Position numbers and translations under genes: made by a program | Notes under the pieces: model-generated | The model's database searches: none | The model's input: only the letters and a program-made list of their open reading frames with translations | Told to the model about the DNA's origin: nothing | DNA from: Providencia rettgeri | Lineage (GTDB): Bacteria > Pseudomonadota > Gammaproteobacteria > Enterobacterales > Enterobacteriaceae | Direction: 5' to 3' | Length of the DNA: 64,000 bases | NCBI GenBank assembly: GCA_900455085.1 | Contig: UGTZ01000001.1 | Coordinates: 336,001 to 400,000 of the forward strand | Part shown: positions 19,398 to 28,429 of the stretch, in pieces | Layout: each line of letters opens with the position of its first letter | Numbering within the stretch: position 1 is the stretch's first letter

Positions 19398-20771
19398 TTA
19401 ATAAAAAATACCAATAATTGCACAGTGCGCGACAAACCCAACCATTAATGGTACAGCGGTTCGTTTCACGACATCAAAAGGTTGCAGTTTTGCCCCACTT
19501 GATACGGCAATAATAACCCCCGCGACGGGGGACATACCTCGACCCATGTGGGAAGCTTGTTGCATTGGTAGGATCATGGCAATTGGGTTAACGCCCATAC
19601 TATGCGCAATTTGTGGAATTAACTCAACGAATGCAAGGAATGGTGCATTACCTGAACCCATAATAATGGCTGCTGCAAGGGTCACTAATGCAAATACAAT
19701 CGCCATGGCAAATGGTGGCAAGCCGACGGACTCAGCACCTAAAATCAGTTGGTCAATTGCTCCACTGACTTTAATACCATGAGCGAACACACCAGCAGCA
19801 ACCAATAAGCCAACTACATTACTGAATGCATGACCCATACCATTTAAAAATGTTTGGAAGCCATTACAAACCGTTTTGAAATTACGTACGCGAAGTGTTT
19901 CAATCACCATACAAATTGCCATAGCAATCAGTACGATAGTCACAACATCTAAGTGAATACCGGAAAAGAACAAATTGGATGTTCCTACTGCCATAATAAT
20001 GGGTAACATAGGAAGAAGTGCATAATATCCAGGAACGGACTTAGTCGTTTCCTCTTTTTCATGGGACTGAACAGCTTTACCAATTTCAGGCACGAAACCT
20101 TGCTTACGGTCACAATGACGTTGCCAGAAAATATGGGTAATACCAACTACCAATACAGTGGCTAACGCGGCAGGGCCTTGATAGTAAAGTACATATTCAA
20201 CAACAGACATATCGACAGCTTTTGCGCCACGGATAGCATCAATTGCCGTTGGAGTATAGGCCACACCAAGGGATGTAGCGATAACTCCAGCCGCAGAAGC
20301 AGGTGATAATCCCAAACCAATCATAATGGGGAACATGGTACCCATTAACAATACAGCTAAGCCTGTTGCTGATGGAATGGCTAATTGCAAGATACTTGCC
20401 AGTAAGAAAGAGAAAAATAGTAGTACATAAGGTGAACGCATATTTTTCAGTGGCTTGGTTGCAACACGTACTACCGCTTCATTGGCACCTATATGGTCCA
20501 TATAGTGCGCAAAGCCCATCAATGCCATGATCATTAAACCGAGATCTGCTGCGCGGCTACTGAATAAATCTCGCATGACTTCAAATGGATCGAGCCAAGT
20601 GATACCGGTGGTGGCGACATTTTTAGGGAGGATAGGCCCCCAGCCAAGGGCTAGGGTGAATATCATCAATACTAAGCCAGCAATTAATAATACCGGCTCA
20701 GCTTTGTATCCCTTCAAAATAAACCGCGCAACCAAAACAACGATAATCAGAACCGTTAGAATTGGGATCAT
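19398..20771 (-). CDS. dcuC: DcuC-family anaerobic C4-dicarboxylate carrier
   Basis: 457 residues (E. coli DcuC 461), a polytopic inner-membrane protein with about 12 hydrophobic segments. Recognisable family segments are LGLMIMALMGFAHYMDHIGANEAVV, MGSGNAPFLAFVELIPQIAHSMGVNP and QASHMGRGMSPVAGVIIAV. DcuC carriers exchange or export C4-dicarboxylates such as succinate under anaerobic conditions; the true substrate here is not proven and family members near peptidases could carry other acids. Its start overlaps the pepT stop (ATGA), so the two are coupled. Confidence 0.75.
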   Translation of the reverse strand: MIPILTVLIIVVLVARFILKGYKAEPVLLIAGLVLMIFTLALGWGPILPKNVATTGITWLDPFEVMRDLFSSRAADLGLMIMALMGFAHYMDHIGANEAVVRVATKPLKNMRSPYVLLFFSFLLASILQLAIPSATGLAVLLMGTMFPIMIGLGLSPASAAGVIATSLGVAYTPTAIDAIRGAKAVDMSVVEYVLYYQGPAALATVLVVGITHIFWQRHCDRKQGFVPEIGKAVQSHEKEETTKSVPGYYALLPMLPIIMAVGTSNLFFSGIHLDVVTIVLIAMAICMVIETLRVRNFKTVCNGFQTFLNGMGHAFSNVVGLLVAAGVFAHGIKVSGAIDQLILGAESVGLPPFAMAIVFALVTLAAAIIMGSGNAPFLAFVELIPQIAHSMGVNPIAMILPMQQASHMGRGMSPVAGVIIAVSSGAKLQPFDVVKRTAVPLMVGFVAHCAIIGIFY

Positions 20772-22021
20772 GCTTTAGCTCCTGGTTTGAAGCGTTCAGC
20801 GGTGATTTGTACCACTTGTTTTAATACATCGCTGGCGGCATGTAGGGATTTAACAGGTAGATATTCATAGATTGAATGGAAGTTATGTGCACCTGTGAAG
20901 ATGTTAGGGCAAGGTAACCCATTTTGTGATAATGCGGCTCCATCATAGCCACCACGCATAGGAATGACTTTTGGTGTAATACCACAAGCTTGGTAGGCGT
21001 CAACAGCAATATCAATAGGGTAACGGTTATCACCTTGTAGGCTGTTGTAAACGTTAGAATAGCGATCTGATAGCTTACAAACAACACTTTCGCTGCCCCA
21101 GAGACTTTCACAGCTTTCTGCTAATTGTTTTAAGAAAGCCATACGTTTGCGATAGCCGTCTTCGGTAAAATCGCGAATGTCCATTTTTAACACGGTACGA
21201 GCGCTATTACCTGACATTTGTTTCACCCAATAATAGCCTTCGCGACCATCTGTATATTCAGGGGCTTCACCGCCGGGTAACATGGCAATAAATTTTTGCG
21301 CCATTAATAATGAATTAACGAGTTTGCCTTTCGCAGACATTGGATGAGCTGATTTACCCGTAAAGATGATTTCGGCATCACCCGCATTCCAGTTTTCATA
21401 CACAAGTTCACCAATACCGCAGCAGTCTAAGGTGTAAGCAAAATCTGCTCCAAACTCTTTAACATCAAAAACTTTTGCGCCACGGAGGCCTTGTTCTTCG
21501 TCCGGAACAAAACCAATTTTAATGGTTCCGTGCTTGATTTCTGGGTTTTGTTTAAAGTATTGCAGCATATCCATGATAGAGGCAATTGCCGCTTTATCGT
21601 CAGCACCTAATAGGCTAGTTCCATCAGTGACAATAATGTCATCACCAATGTAGTTCACCAATTCAGGGAATTCACTCTTACGTAGATAAATATTAAGCTC
21701 TTTATTCATGCATAAATCTTCACCGGTGTATGGCAAGATTTGCGCTTTAGTATCATTGGTTTGTTCTGCACTGGTGTCTAAGTGGCCGAAGAAAGCGACG
21801 GTTGGGACATCATAATCAAGGTTGGAAGGTAACGTTGCGGTGACAATAGCAGTGTCACGCAGTTTAATGTCTTCAACGCCCAGAGCCTCGAGCTCCTGAA
21901 CCAATTGTTTCGCAAGGACACGTTGCCCTTCTGAGGATGGCATAATCCCTGCCGCGCCCTTTTCCCTATCAGTGGTGGTGTTAATTTTGGTGTAAGAAAT
22001 AAATCGCTCAACAATATTCAT
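20768..22021 (-). CDS. pepT: Peptidase T (tripeptidase)
   Basis: 417 residues (E. coli 408). Zinc aminopeptidase of the M20 family that removes the N-terminal residue from tripeptides in the cytoplasm; in E. coli it is induced anaerobically by FNR. Metal-site motifs are visible: FFGHLDTSAE, GTSLLGADDKAA, PDEEQGLRGA and the C-terminal FTGAHNFHS. Starts at the ATG at 22021 and overlaps dcuC by 4 bases. Confidence 0.93.
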   Translation of the reverse strand: MNIVERFISYTKINTTTDREKGAAGIMPSSEGQRVLAKQLVQELEALGVEDIKLRDTAIVTATLPSNLDYDVPTVAFFGHLDTSAEQTNDTKAQILPYTGEDLCMNKELNIYLRKSEFPELVNYIGDDIIVTDGTSLLGADDKAAIASIMDMLQYFKQNPEIKHGTIKIGFVPDEEQGLRGAKVFDVKEFGADFAYTLDCCGIGELVYENWNAGDAEIIFTGKSAHPMSAKGKLVNSLLMAQKFIAMLPGGEAPEYTDGREGYYWVKQMSGNSARTVLKMDIRDFTEDGYRKRMAFLKQLAESCESLWGSESVVCKLSDRYSNVYNSLQGDNRYPIDIAVDAYQACGITPKVIPMRGGYDGAALSQNGLPCPNIFTGAHNFHSIYEYLPVKSLHAASDVLKQVVQITAERFKPGAKA

Positions 22022-22917
22022 TCTTTTAATTCCCCAGCATCTTATAGAATGCGTTTTACATTAGTTATATCTGTGAATGTAATTTCATTTCACAGTATTA
22101 TTTTTGTATCACAACTAAAGACATTTTGAATATCAGACCTGTTGAATTTTTCTAAGAAATGCTAGTGGGTATATAAAATTGATAATTAATAGTGGCATTA
22201 TTCGCATAATGAATTAAAATGAGCGACTTTATTCCTATCTTATTTTACATTGTTAAATTATTGATATTAATACGTGATAATATTCCTTCACGATGTATAT
22301 TTTATTTAATACCTAGTATTAAACTCACTCTATCTTAAATTTAATTAATATATATTGTTGCTGGGTAACTAAAAGATAATTTATTCTAAAAATAAAAACA
22401 ATTTTAATTTAACAATATTAATAGAAAAGTAGATGGAATGAATACTTAAAATCATATTTTGACATTTTATTTCTTTATCTTTCATTTAGATAATTGAATA
22501 AATTTTATAATGGCCCTTATATTGGTTGATTTTTATAGGGTAGTGATAAAAAATTTTTTTTTGTATTGTTTCACATTGCCTCTATTCATCCTTCTTTGAA
22601 AGTAAATGAAAATTTAATGTCGATTGTTTAACTACCACTTGCTATGTAATTTCAAAGCAAAATTCTACTTTTGTGCTCAGTATCTCTGAATTGTTTATTT
22701 TTATTAAAAATCATTTGATTATGGTTATTTTTGCTAAGTTGTCATCATTTTTTTACTGTGAGGTAATCGACTTGTTTTCGATGAATTGCTTACTTTTTGT
22801 GATCTCTACTTGAATTTTGGTATTTTCGATCACTTACTTTTTGATCTTATGTAAAAGTATAAATAATATGTATTAACCAAAAACGAAAGAAAACGTAAAC
22901 AAAAAGAGGATGAAGCA
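22022..22917. promoter_or_regulatory. 896-base AT-rich divergent control region (pepT / sulfatase)
   Basis: No gene is supported. The stretch is extremely AT-rich and must hold the pepT promoter (leftward) and the promoter of the sulfatase gene (rightward). CRP-like half-sites (TGTGA near 22756 and 22818, AGTGATCG on the other strand near 22849) occur but no full site was found. AGAGGA at about 22905-22910 is the ribosome-binding site of the sulfatase. Such composition is typical of H-NS-bound DNA, which is inference. Confidence 0.5.
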
Positions 22918-24477
22918 ATGACTGTTTCGCGCAGAACCTTTATAAAAGGATTAGCAGCCAGCGGTGCAGCAATGTCGGTTTCTAGTCCCATTTTAGCCAG
23001 TGATGGAAAACCTTCAAATATTAAGCCTTATCGGCCCGATAACTCCCCTAACTTATTGATAGTATTCCCCGATGAGATGCGTGCCCATGCGTTACAATTT
23101 ATGGGAGAAGACCCGTCAATTACCCCTAATTTAAATAAGTTTGCCAAACAATCAAAAGTCATGACACAAATGGCATCCAATTACCCACTATGTTCTCCAT
23201 TTCGTGGCATGTTTATGACTGGCCAATATCCTGTACGTAACGGTATTACAGGCAACGCACATGATTATGGTGGGAAGGTAGGGATTGATTTATCACCTTA
23301 CGCTAATTGTTGGTCTGATGTTTTGAAATCATTGGATTACAGCACGGGTTATATTGGTAAATGGCATTTGGATGCGCCATATGCACCTTTCATTGAAAGC
23401 TATAACAATCCGATGGAAGGGCGTTATTGGAATGAATGGGCAGCACCAAACCGCCGCCATGGCTTTGATTTTTGGTACTCCTATGGCACATATGATTTGC
23501 ATATGAAACCGATGTATTGGGCCAATAATACACCACGAGAAAAACCTATTTATATCGACCAATGGGGACCAGAGCACGAAGCGGATATGGCCATAAAATT
23601 CTTACAGAATAAAAATGGGCAATACCGTGATAATACTAAGCCATTTGCGCTGGTTGTTTCAATGAACCCTCCACATTCACCGTATGACCAAGTCCCACAA
23701 AAATATCTTGATGTCTATAAAGGGAAAACCTCGCAAGAGTTAAATACTCGTCCAAACGTTAAATGGGATGTGGAATACCAAGAAGGTTATGGTCCTCAAT
23801 ATTTTAAAGAATATCTGGCGATGGTAAACGGCGTCGATGAACAATTTGGGCGTATCGTTGATGAACTTGAAAAACAGGGACTTGCTGATAATACATTGGT
23901 CGTTTTCTTCTCTGATCATGGTAGTTGTCTTGGTGCAAATGGGCAGCCGACAAAAAATAACCCTTATGATGAATCAATGCGTGTTCCGATGATGTTTCGG
24001 TTACCGGGTAAAATTAAACCGGGGCAAGATGATGCATTAATGTCAGCACCGGATATCTACCCAACGATTCTAGGTTTATTAGGATTAGAGCAATGGATTC
24101 CCGGCTCAGTTGAAGGAAGTAATTTAGCTGAGCGAGTGGTTACTGGTGAGGGGGATGTTGCCAATTCTCAACTTTACTTATTTATTCCGTATGGTGAACC
24201 TTCGTTTGGTAAACGCGGTGTGAGAACGAAAACTCATACACTGGTTATTGATCGCCAAGATGGACAGCCACTGAAATATACGCTTTATGATAATGTGAAT
24301 GACCCTTATCAAATGAAAAATGTGGCAGATGAAAACAAGCCAATTATTGATAAATTAATTAAAGATGAGCTCATACCGTGGTTAGAAAAAACCGGTGACT
24401 CTTGGAGACCAACAGAGTTTATTACGGCAACAACAAATAAATTAAATAAGAAAGTCTCAGCGTGTGAAGTTAAATAA
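22918..24477 (+). CDS. Tat-exported Cys-type sulfatase (family S1)
   Basis: 519 residues. Hydrolyses sulfate esters, here probably on glycosaminoglycan fragments in the periplasm. The N-terminus carries a twin-arginine signal (SRRTFIKG, residues 4-11, then a hydrophobic stretch and ASDG). Active-site motif CSPFR at 92-96: Cys92 would be converted to formylglycine. PDE at 51-53 and FFSDHG near 335 fit metal ligands. Tat export of a folded enzyme fits modification of Cys92 in the cytoplasm by the anSME encoded at 36151-37383. The substrate position (4-O, 6-O, N or 2-O sulfate) cannot be told from sequence. Likely expressed with the porin gene downstream. Confidence 0.88.
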   Translation: MTVSRRTFIKGLAASGAAMSVSSPILASDGKPSNIKPYRPDNSPNLLIVFPDEMRAHALQFMGEDPSITPNLNKFAKQSKVMTQMASNYPLCSPFRGMFMTGQYPVRNGITGNAHDYGGKVGIDLSPYANCWSDVLKSLDYSTGYIGKWHLDAPYAPFIESYNNPMEGRYWNEWAAPNRRHGFDFWYSYGTYDLHMKPMYWANNTPREKPIYIDQWGPEHEADMAIKFLQNKNGQYRDNTKPFALVVSMNPPHSPYDQVPQKYLDVYKGKTSQELNTRPNVKWDVEYQEGYGPQYFKEYLAMVNGVDEQFGRIVDELEKQGLADNTLVVFFSDHGSCLGANGQPTKNNPYDESMRVPMMFRLPGKIKPGQDDALMSAPDIYPTILGLLGLEQWIPGSVEGSNLAERVVTGEGDVANSQLYLFIPYGEPSFGKRGVRTKTHTLVIDRQDGQPLKYTLYDNVNDPYQMKNVADENKPIIDKLIKDELIPWLEKTGDSWRPTEFITATTNKLNKKVSACEVK

Positions 24478-24488
24478 ATTATTTTTTG

Positions 24489-24508
24489 CCGCCTAATTAA
24501 TTAGGCGG
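24489..24508. terminator. Perfect 20-base palindrome after the sulfatase gene
   Basis: CCGCCTAATT followed by its exact reverse complement, 12 bases after the stop. The T run is on the left side, so it would work best on the minus strand; on the plus strand it may only weaken read-through into kdgM. Confidence 0.5.
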
Positions 24509-24601
24509 TAATAACTAAAAATAATGAAAATATTATTCTCTAATAAAACAGGGAATCACTATCCTCGTGCTTAAATAGCACACAGCTTTGGAATAAAGAT
24601 A

Positions 24602-25321
24602 ATGAAAAGATTAATTATTGCTAGTGCAGTGTTATTTGCAATTTCATCACAATCTGCTCTCGCAAATAACTATAAAACAACAATTGAATACCGTCACCAA
24701 TATTTAGATGCATCAGGGAAAAGTGGAGATAGAATTAAAGCTTTCTTGGATACAGGAAAAAATATTGGATTTGAACTCGATGCACGTTATGGGAATAAAG
24801 ATGGTGCCTATGATGCAATGAAAATTGATGGTTCAGAATTTTCAGCTTTTTATTATACAAAGTTGAACCCAAATTTAGTGGGACTTGTCGGTGCTTCTCT
24901 TGATTTTGATAAATTAGGTTTAGTTTATGTGCCTTATGTCCGTTTAAATTATACATTCGATAATGGTATTCGTTTGCAAGGCCGTTATAAATGGAAAGTG
25001 TGGGATTATGGTCAAGCTGGGGAAAACGGCAGTAATTACCATTCTAAAATCCAGGAGTTTGATAGCTGGATAGGTTACAAATGGGGTAACTTAGACCTGC
25101 AATATCAGTTAGATTTAATGTGGGAAATGGCTGACAACGCTCAACCTCTTTATAATGATAAGAAATTCGATTATCAACACAACGTTCGCCTTCGTTATGA
25201 CATTAAAGCGGATGATGGTGCTTTATGGCGCCCATTTGTTGAAGTGGGTAATGTGAAAGAAAATAGGTTTTCAAGTGACCGCCAAACACGTTTCCGTGTA
25301 GGTATTCAATATACTTGGTAA
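24602..25321 (+). CDS. KdgM-family outer-membrane porin for acidic oligosaccharides
   Basis: 239 residues. Signal peptide MKRLIIASAVLFAISSQSALA, then alternating beta-strand pattern (YKTTIEYRHQYLDASGKSGDR) and an aromatic C-terminus (RFRVGIQYTW), all typical of KdgM/NanC porins. E. coli and Dickeya relatives pass oligogalacturonate or sialic acid; here the neighbours suggest unsaturated glycosaminoglycan oligosaccharides. ATG preceded by GGAATAAAGATA. Lies 124 bases after the Tat sulfatase on the same strand. Confidence 0.87.
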   Translation: MKRLIIASAVLFAISSQSALANNYKTTIEYRHQYLDASGKSGDRIKAFLDTGKNIGFELDARYGNKDGAYDAMKIDGSEFSAFYYTKLNPNLVGLVGASLDFDKLGLVYVPYVRLNYTFDNGIRLQGRYKWKVWDYGQAGENGSNYHSKIQEFDSWIGYKWGNLDLQYQLDLMWEMADNAQPLYNDKKFDYQHNVRLRYDIKADDGALWRPFVEVGNVKENRFSSDRQTRFRVGIQYTW

Positions 25322-25343
25322 TATCGTTTTTTATTAAATATAC

Positions 25344-25498
25344 CCACGAATCATCGCGGGTGGGGTTGTTGACAAAGCGGGATAAAAGCGTGGTTTTTCC
25401 CGCTTTGTATTATCAGCCGAAAATCAATAAATTGATTTTCCTAGTTTATTTTCAAAACCTATTAGACTTGCCGCCAAACACAATATGTTTGTCGGCAG
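25344..25498. other. Cluster of hairpins after the porin gene
   Basis: Three stems in tandem in the gap between the converging kdgM and GH105 genes: CCCACGA-ATCA-TCGCGGG (about 25343-25360), ACAAAGCGGG 25372-25381 with CCCGCTTTGT 25399-25408, and GCCGCCAAACA with TGTTTGTCGGC (about 25470-25496, one mismatch). None has a strong T run; the final one at 25505-25529 does. Confidence 0.6.
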
Positions 25499-25504
25499 TC
25501 TGAC

Positions 25505-25529
25505 CCACGAATCATCGTGGTTTTTTTTT
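25505..25529 (+). terminator. Terminator of kdgM
   Basis: CCACGA, loop ATCA, TCGTGG and nine T. It repeats the CCACGAATCATCG sequence found in the first hairpin at about 25343. Confidence 0.8.
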
Positions 25530-25583
25530 ATTGCCTATTTTTAAAGAGAAGGGAGGAAGAAACATGGAAAAAAGCAAGAAAAA

Positions 25584-25601
25584 TGGCCAATAAATTGGCC
25601 A
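25584..25601 (-). terminator. Terminator of the large leftward operon
   Basis: TGGCCAA, loop TTTA, TTGGCCA read on the minus strand, followed by a T-rich run, 55 bases after the end of the GH105 gene. Confidence 0.7.
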
Positions 25602-25655
25602 AAAAGAAAGTAATGAAATGACAACTTGAGCAATGGTAAATCGGGTTGTAATGAA

Positions 25656-26723
25656 TTAAATTTTGAGTTGAATAACTTCACTTGCTGCTAACAAATATGC
25701 TCCTGCCCCATAATCCATATTATGTTCATACTTGACATCTCGTGGATTGAACGCCGGAAGCTGCACCCAACCTAACATGCCATTAGGGTGAATACAGTTT
25801 TGTAGTGCACGCCATGATTTTTCTAGTAAAGGCAGATAACGCATTTCTTCCAGTAAACCTTGGTTTAACCCCCATGCTAAGCCATAGCAAAATAATGCGG
25901 TGGCGCTACTTTCGGGAGCGGGAAAGCTTTGCGGGTCAAGTAAACTGGTACGCCAGAAGCCATCTTCTTGCTGGTATTGAATGACAGTTTCCATTAGCTC
26001 CGTAAATAAATTTACATATTGCTGGCGGGCAGGGAAATCATTAGGTAAAGATTGTAAGATACGAGGGATAGACGCAATGACCCAACCAATGCCTCGACTC
26101 CAAAATACTTTCTCACCATTTTTTTCACGCAATTCACCACCTTTACCATCAGGAATATAACGATAATCGCGATAAATTAAACCAGTTTCAGGATCACGCA
26201 AATGTTCTATCGCATCCCAATAAGCGGTATGCATGTAATCGAAATAGCGACCGTCATTCATTTTAGTTGATAATGCAGCAAAAGCTGGAGGGGCCATGAA
26301 AAGTGCATCACACCACCACCAGTCCTCTCGACCTGGTTTTGGCTCTGCTAACATAAGGTTGAATGCGTTAATAGTGGGTTCAAGGACTTCTGGATGATCA
26401 AATTGTGAACTCACAGCTAAATAGGCTTGGGTGCAGACGTGGTCATCGGCAAAACGCGGGTTAGGTCCTGTACGAAATCCTGTATGTAATGTGTAATCCA
26501 ATACACCAGCGAGATATTCGTTATCCTGTGTTGCTTGCCATGCAGCAGCAACACAAGACCACAGAACACCACGTTCCCAGTCTGTATCTTTGATAAAACG
26601 GGTTTTGCCACTACGACGAAGTACACTGCGTACTTGGTTTTTTGATTGATAACGATAAACTCGTTTCATATCATCTAAAACCGTATTACGTTGTAATGGT
26701 TTTGGTAATGATGATTGTTCCAT
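25656..26723 (-). CDS. GH105 unsaturated uronyl hydrolase
   Basis: 355 residues, related to YteR/YesR. GH105 enzymes remove the 4,5-unsaturated uronate from lyase-made oligosaccharides by hydration of the double bond. The (alpha/alpha)6 pattern and both key acidic spots are seen: FADDHVC with Asp93/94 and WWWCDALFM with Asp139. There is no signal peptide, so it works in the cytoplasm, and substrate must enter intact. The classic product partner KduI lies two genes upstream. Characterised relatives act on rhamnogalacturonan, but the amino-sugar genes here suggest glycosaminoglycan disaccharides. Last gene of the operon, 17 bases after kduD. Confidence 0.85.
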   Translation of the reverse strand: MEQSSLPKPLQRNTVLDDMKRVYRYQSKNQVRSVLRRSGKTRFIKDTDWERGVLWSCVAAAWQATQDNEYLAGVLDYTLHTGFRTGPNPRFADDHVCTQAYLAVSSQFDHPEVLEPTINAFNLMLAEPKPGREDWWWCDALFMAPPAFAALSTKMNDGRYFDYMHTAYWDAIEHLRDPETGLIYRDYRYIPDGKGGELREKNGEKVFWSRGIGWVIASIPRILQSLPNDFPARQQYVNLFTELMETVIQYQQEDGFWRTSLLDPQSFPAPESSATALFCYGLAWGLNQGLLEEMRYLPLLEKSWRALQNCIHPNGMLGWVQLPAFNPRDVKYEHNMDYGAGAYLLAASEVIQLKI

Positions 26724-26740
26724 TATTTTCTCCTGATGGA

Positions 26741-27496
26741 TTAGCGAGCTAACCAGCCACCATCAACAGCAATGGTATAACCATTAATATAGTCGCTTGC
26801 TTTGGAGGCTAAAAAGATGGCTGGTCCTGCTAAATCCTCAGGTGTTCCCCAACGACCTGCAGGAATGCGCTCTAAGATAGCCGCGTTGCGGTCTGCATCT
26901 GCGCGTAGTGCTGCTGTGTTGTCTGTTGCCATGTAACCTGGGGCGATTGCATTCACATTAATGTTGTATTGGGAAAGCTCAGTAGCAAGAGCACGAGTGA
27001 GCCCCATGACAGCTGACTTGCTTGCTGTGTAAGATGGAACCCGAATACCACCTTGGAATGAAAGCATTGATGCAATATTAATAATTTTCCCGCCATTACC
27101 TTGCTTCACGAATTGGCGTGCAACACGTTGAGATAAAAAGAATAAGGTTTTTTGATTAATATTAATCACATCGTCCCAATCTTTTTCACTAAACTCTAAT
27201 AAGTCTTCACGGCGAATAATACCCGCATTATTGACAAGGATATCAACATGGCCCATAGCGGATACCGCATCATCAACTAAAGTTTGTAACCCGTCTTGTT
27301 CCATTAAATTCATGATAATATAGTGAAATTTACGGCCTAAAGCTTCAACTTGAGTACGTGTTTCAGGGGCATCTTGAATACCAACCCCGACAATATCCGC
27401 GCCTGCTTGGGCTAAACCAATTGCCATCCCTTGACCTAAACCGGTATTACATCCAGTGACAATCGCAACTTTTCCTGTTAAATCAAATAAGTTCAT
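26741..27496 (-). CDS. kduD: 2-dehydro-3-deoxy-D-gluconate 5-dehydrogenase
   Basis: 251 residues. Short-chain dehydrogenase that reduces 2,5-diketo-3-deoxygluconate (KduI product) to 2-keto-3-deoxygluconate. Nucleotide motif TGCNTGLGQG, NNAG, and catalytic Ser-Tyr-Lys (NIASMLSFQGG, YTASKS) are intact; the C-terminus DYINGYTIAVDGGWLAR is typical. The start at 27496 (MNLFDLTGK, after GTGAGG) is chosen over the longer frame from 27532. KdgK and KdgA, needed to finish the pathway, are not in the window. Confidence 0.93.
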   Translation of the reverse strand: MNLFDLTGKVAIVTGCNTGLGQGMAIGLAQAGADIVGVGIQDAPETRTQVEALGRKFHYIIMNLMEQDGLQTLVDDAVSAMGHVDILVNNAGIIRREDLLEFSEKDWDDVININQKTLFFLSQRVARQFVKQGNGGKIINIASMLSFQGGIRVPSYTASKSAVMGLTRALATELSQYNINVNAIAPGYMATDNTAALRADADRNAAILERIPAGRWGTPEDLAGPAIFLASKASDYINGYTIAVDGGWLAR

Positions 27497-27562
27497 CTGT
27501 GCCTCACTTACGATGTGGCAGTACTGCCACATCGTTTTTTATTATGTTAAAAAGATAAAAGG

Positions 27563-28392
27563 TTATTTCAGATCTTTCATCGCGACATGGTCCATATCGT
27601 GGAATACCTGGTTTTCCCCAACCATTCCCCATATAAATGTATAAGCCGCGGTTCCCACTCCTGAGTGAATAGACCAGCTTGGACTAATGACGGCTTGTTC
27701 ATTACGAACAACAATATGGCGGGTTTCCGAAGGCTCACCCATATAATGGAAAACAACGTTGTCTTCTTGCATATTGAAATACAGATACACTTCCATACGG
27801 CGCTCATGGGTATGGCATGGCATGGTATTCCATAAGCTACCGGGTTCGAGTACTGTCATGCCCATTGATAATTGGCAGGTTGGTAAAATAGATGGGTGTA
27901 AGAATTTATAAATGGTTCGAACGTTACAATTTTCAACATGACCCAATTTTTCTGGTGAAGCTTGTTCGATAGTAATTTTGCGTGTTGGATAGGTATGGTG
28001 TGCAGGAGCACTGTTCATATAAAAACGTGCAGGGGTAATGGCATCGTTACTGATAAACTCGACAGATTTAGCACCCATACCAATATAAATAGCTTCTTTT
28101 GGTGCGATATCATAAGTTTCGCTGTCAACGATAACTTGACCAGCCCCCCAATATTAATTGCACCCAGTTCACGACGCTCAAGAAAGAACTCAACGCCTAA
28201 TGCTTTTCCTGCCATAAGAGCGAGTGGCTTTTGTGTTGGAACAATGCCGCCCACAATGATGCGGTCGATATGGCTATAAGTGAGATTCATTTCCCCTTCA
28301 CGGAACAAGTTCTCGATCAGGAACTGTTTGCGTAAGCCTTCAGTATCAAGTGTTTTTGCATGCTCGCTGTGAATTGGTTGACGAATTTCCAT
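27563..28392 (-). CDS. kduI: 5-dehydro-4-deoxy-D-glucuronate isomerase (one base missing)
   Basis: Isomerises the ring-opened unsaturated uronate to 2,5-diketo-3-deoxygluconate; a zinc cupin-type enzyme. The frame starts at 28392 (MEIRQPIHSEHAKTLDT) and breaks inside GAINIGG at the six-G run (plus-strand C at 28144-28149). Seven G would give NIGGAGQVIVDSETYDI and join the second part, including the CHTHERRMEVY metal motif, into 276 residues (E. coli 278). Probably a sequencing error; a natural poly-G frameshift is possible but less likely given ten similar cases in the window. Confidence 0.88.
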
Positions 28393-28429
28393 TATAAATA
28401 CCTCATGATTTACTGATAGGTAACCAACC

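Noticed and set aside
19398..22021. dcuC and pepT as part of the glycosaminoglycan island
   Set aside because: They are coupled to each other, point away from the island and have no catalytic link to it.
22741..22860. CRP sites before the Tat sulfatase gene
   Set aside because: Only half-sites (TGTGA, AGTGA) are seen; the second halves match poorly.
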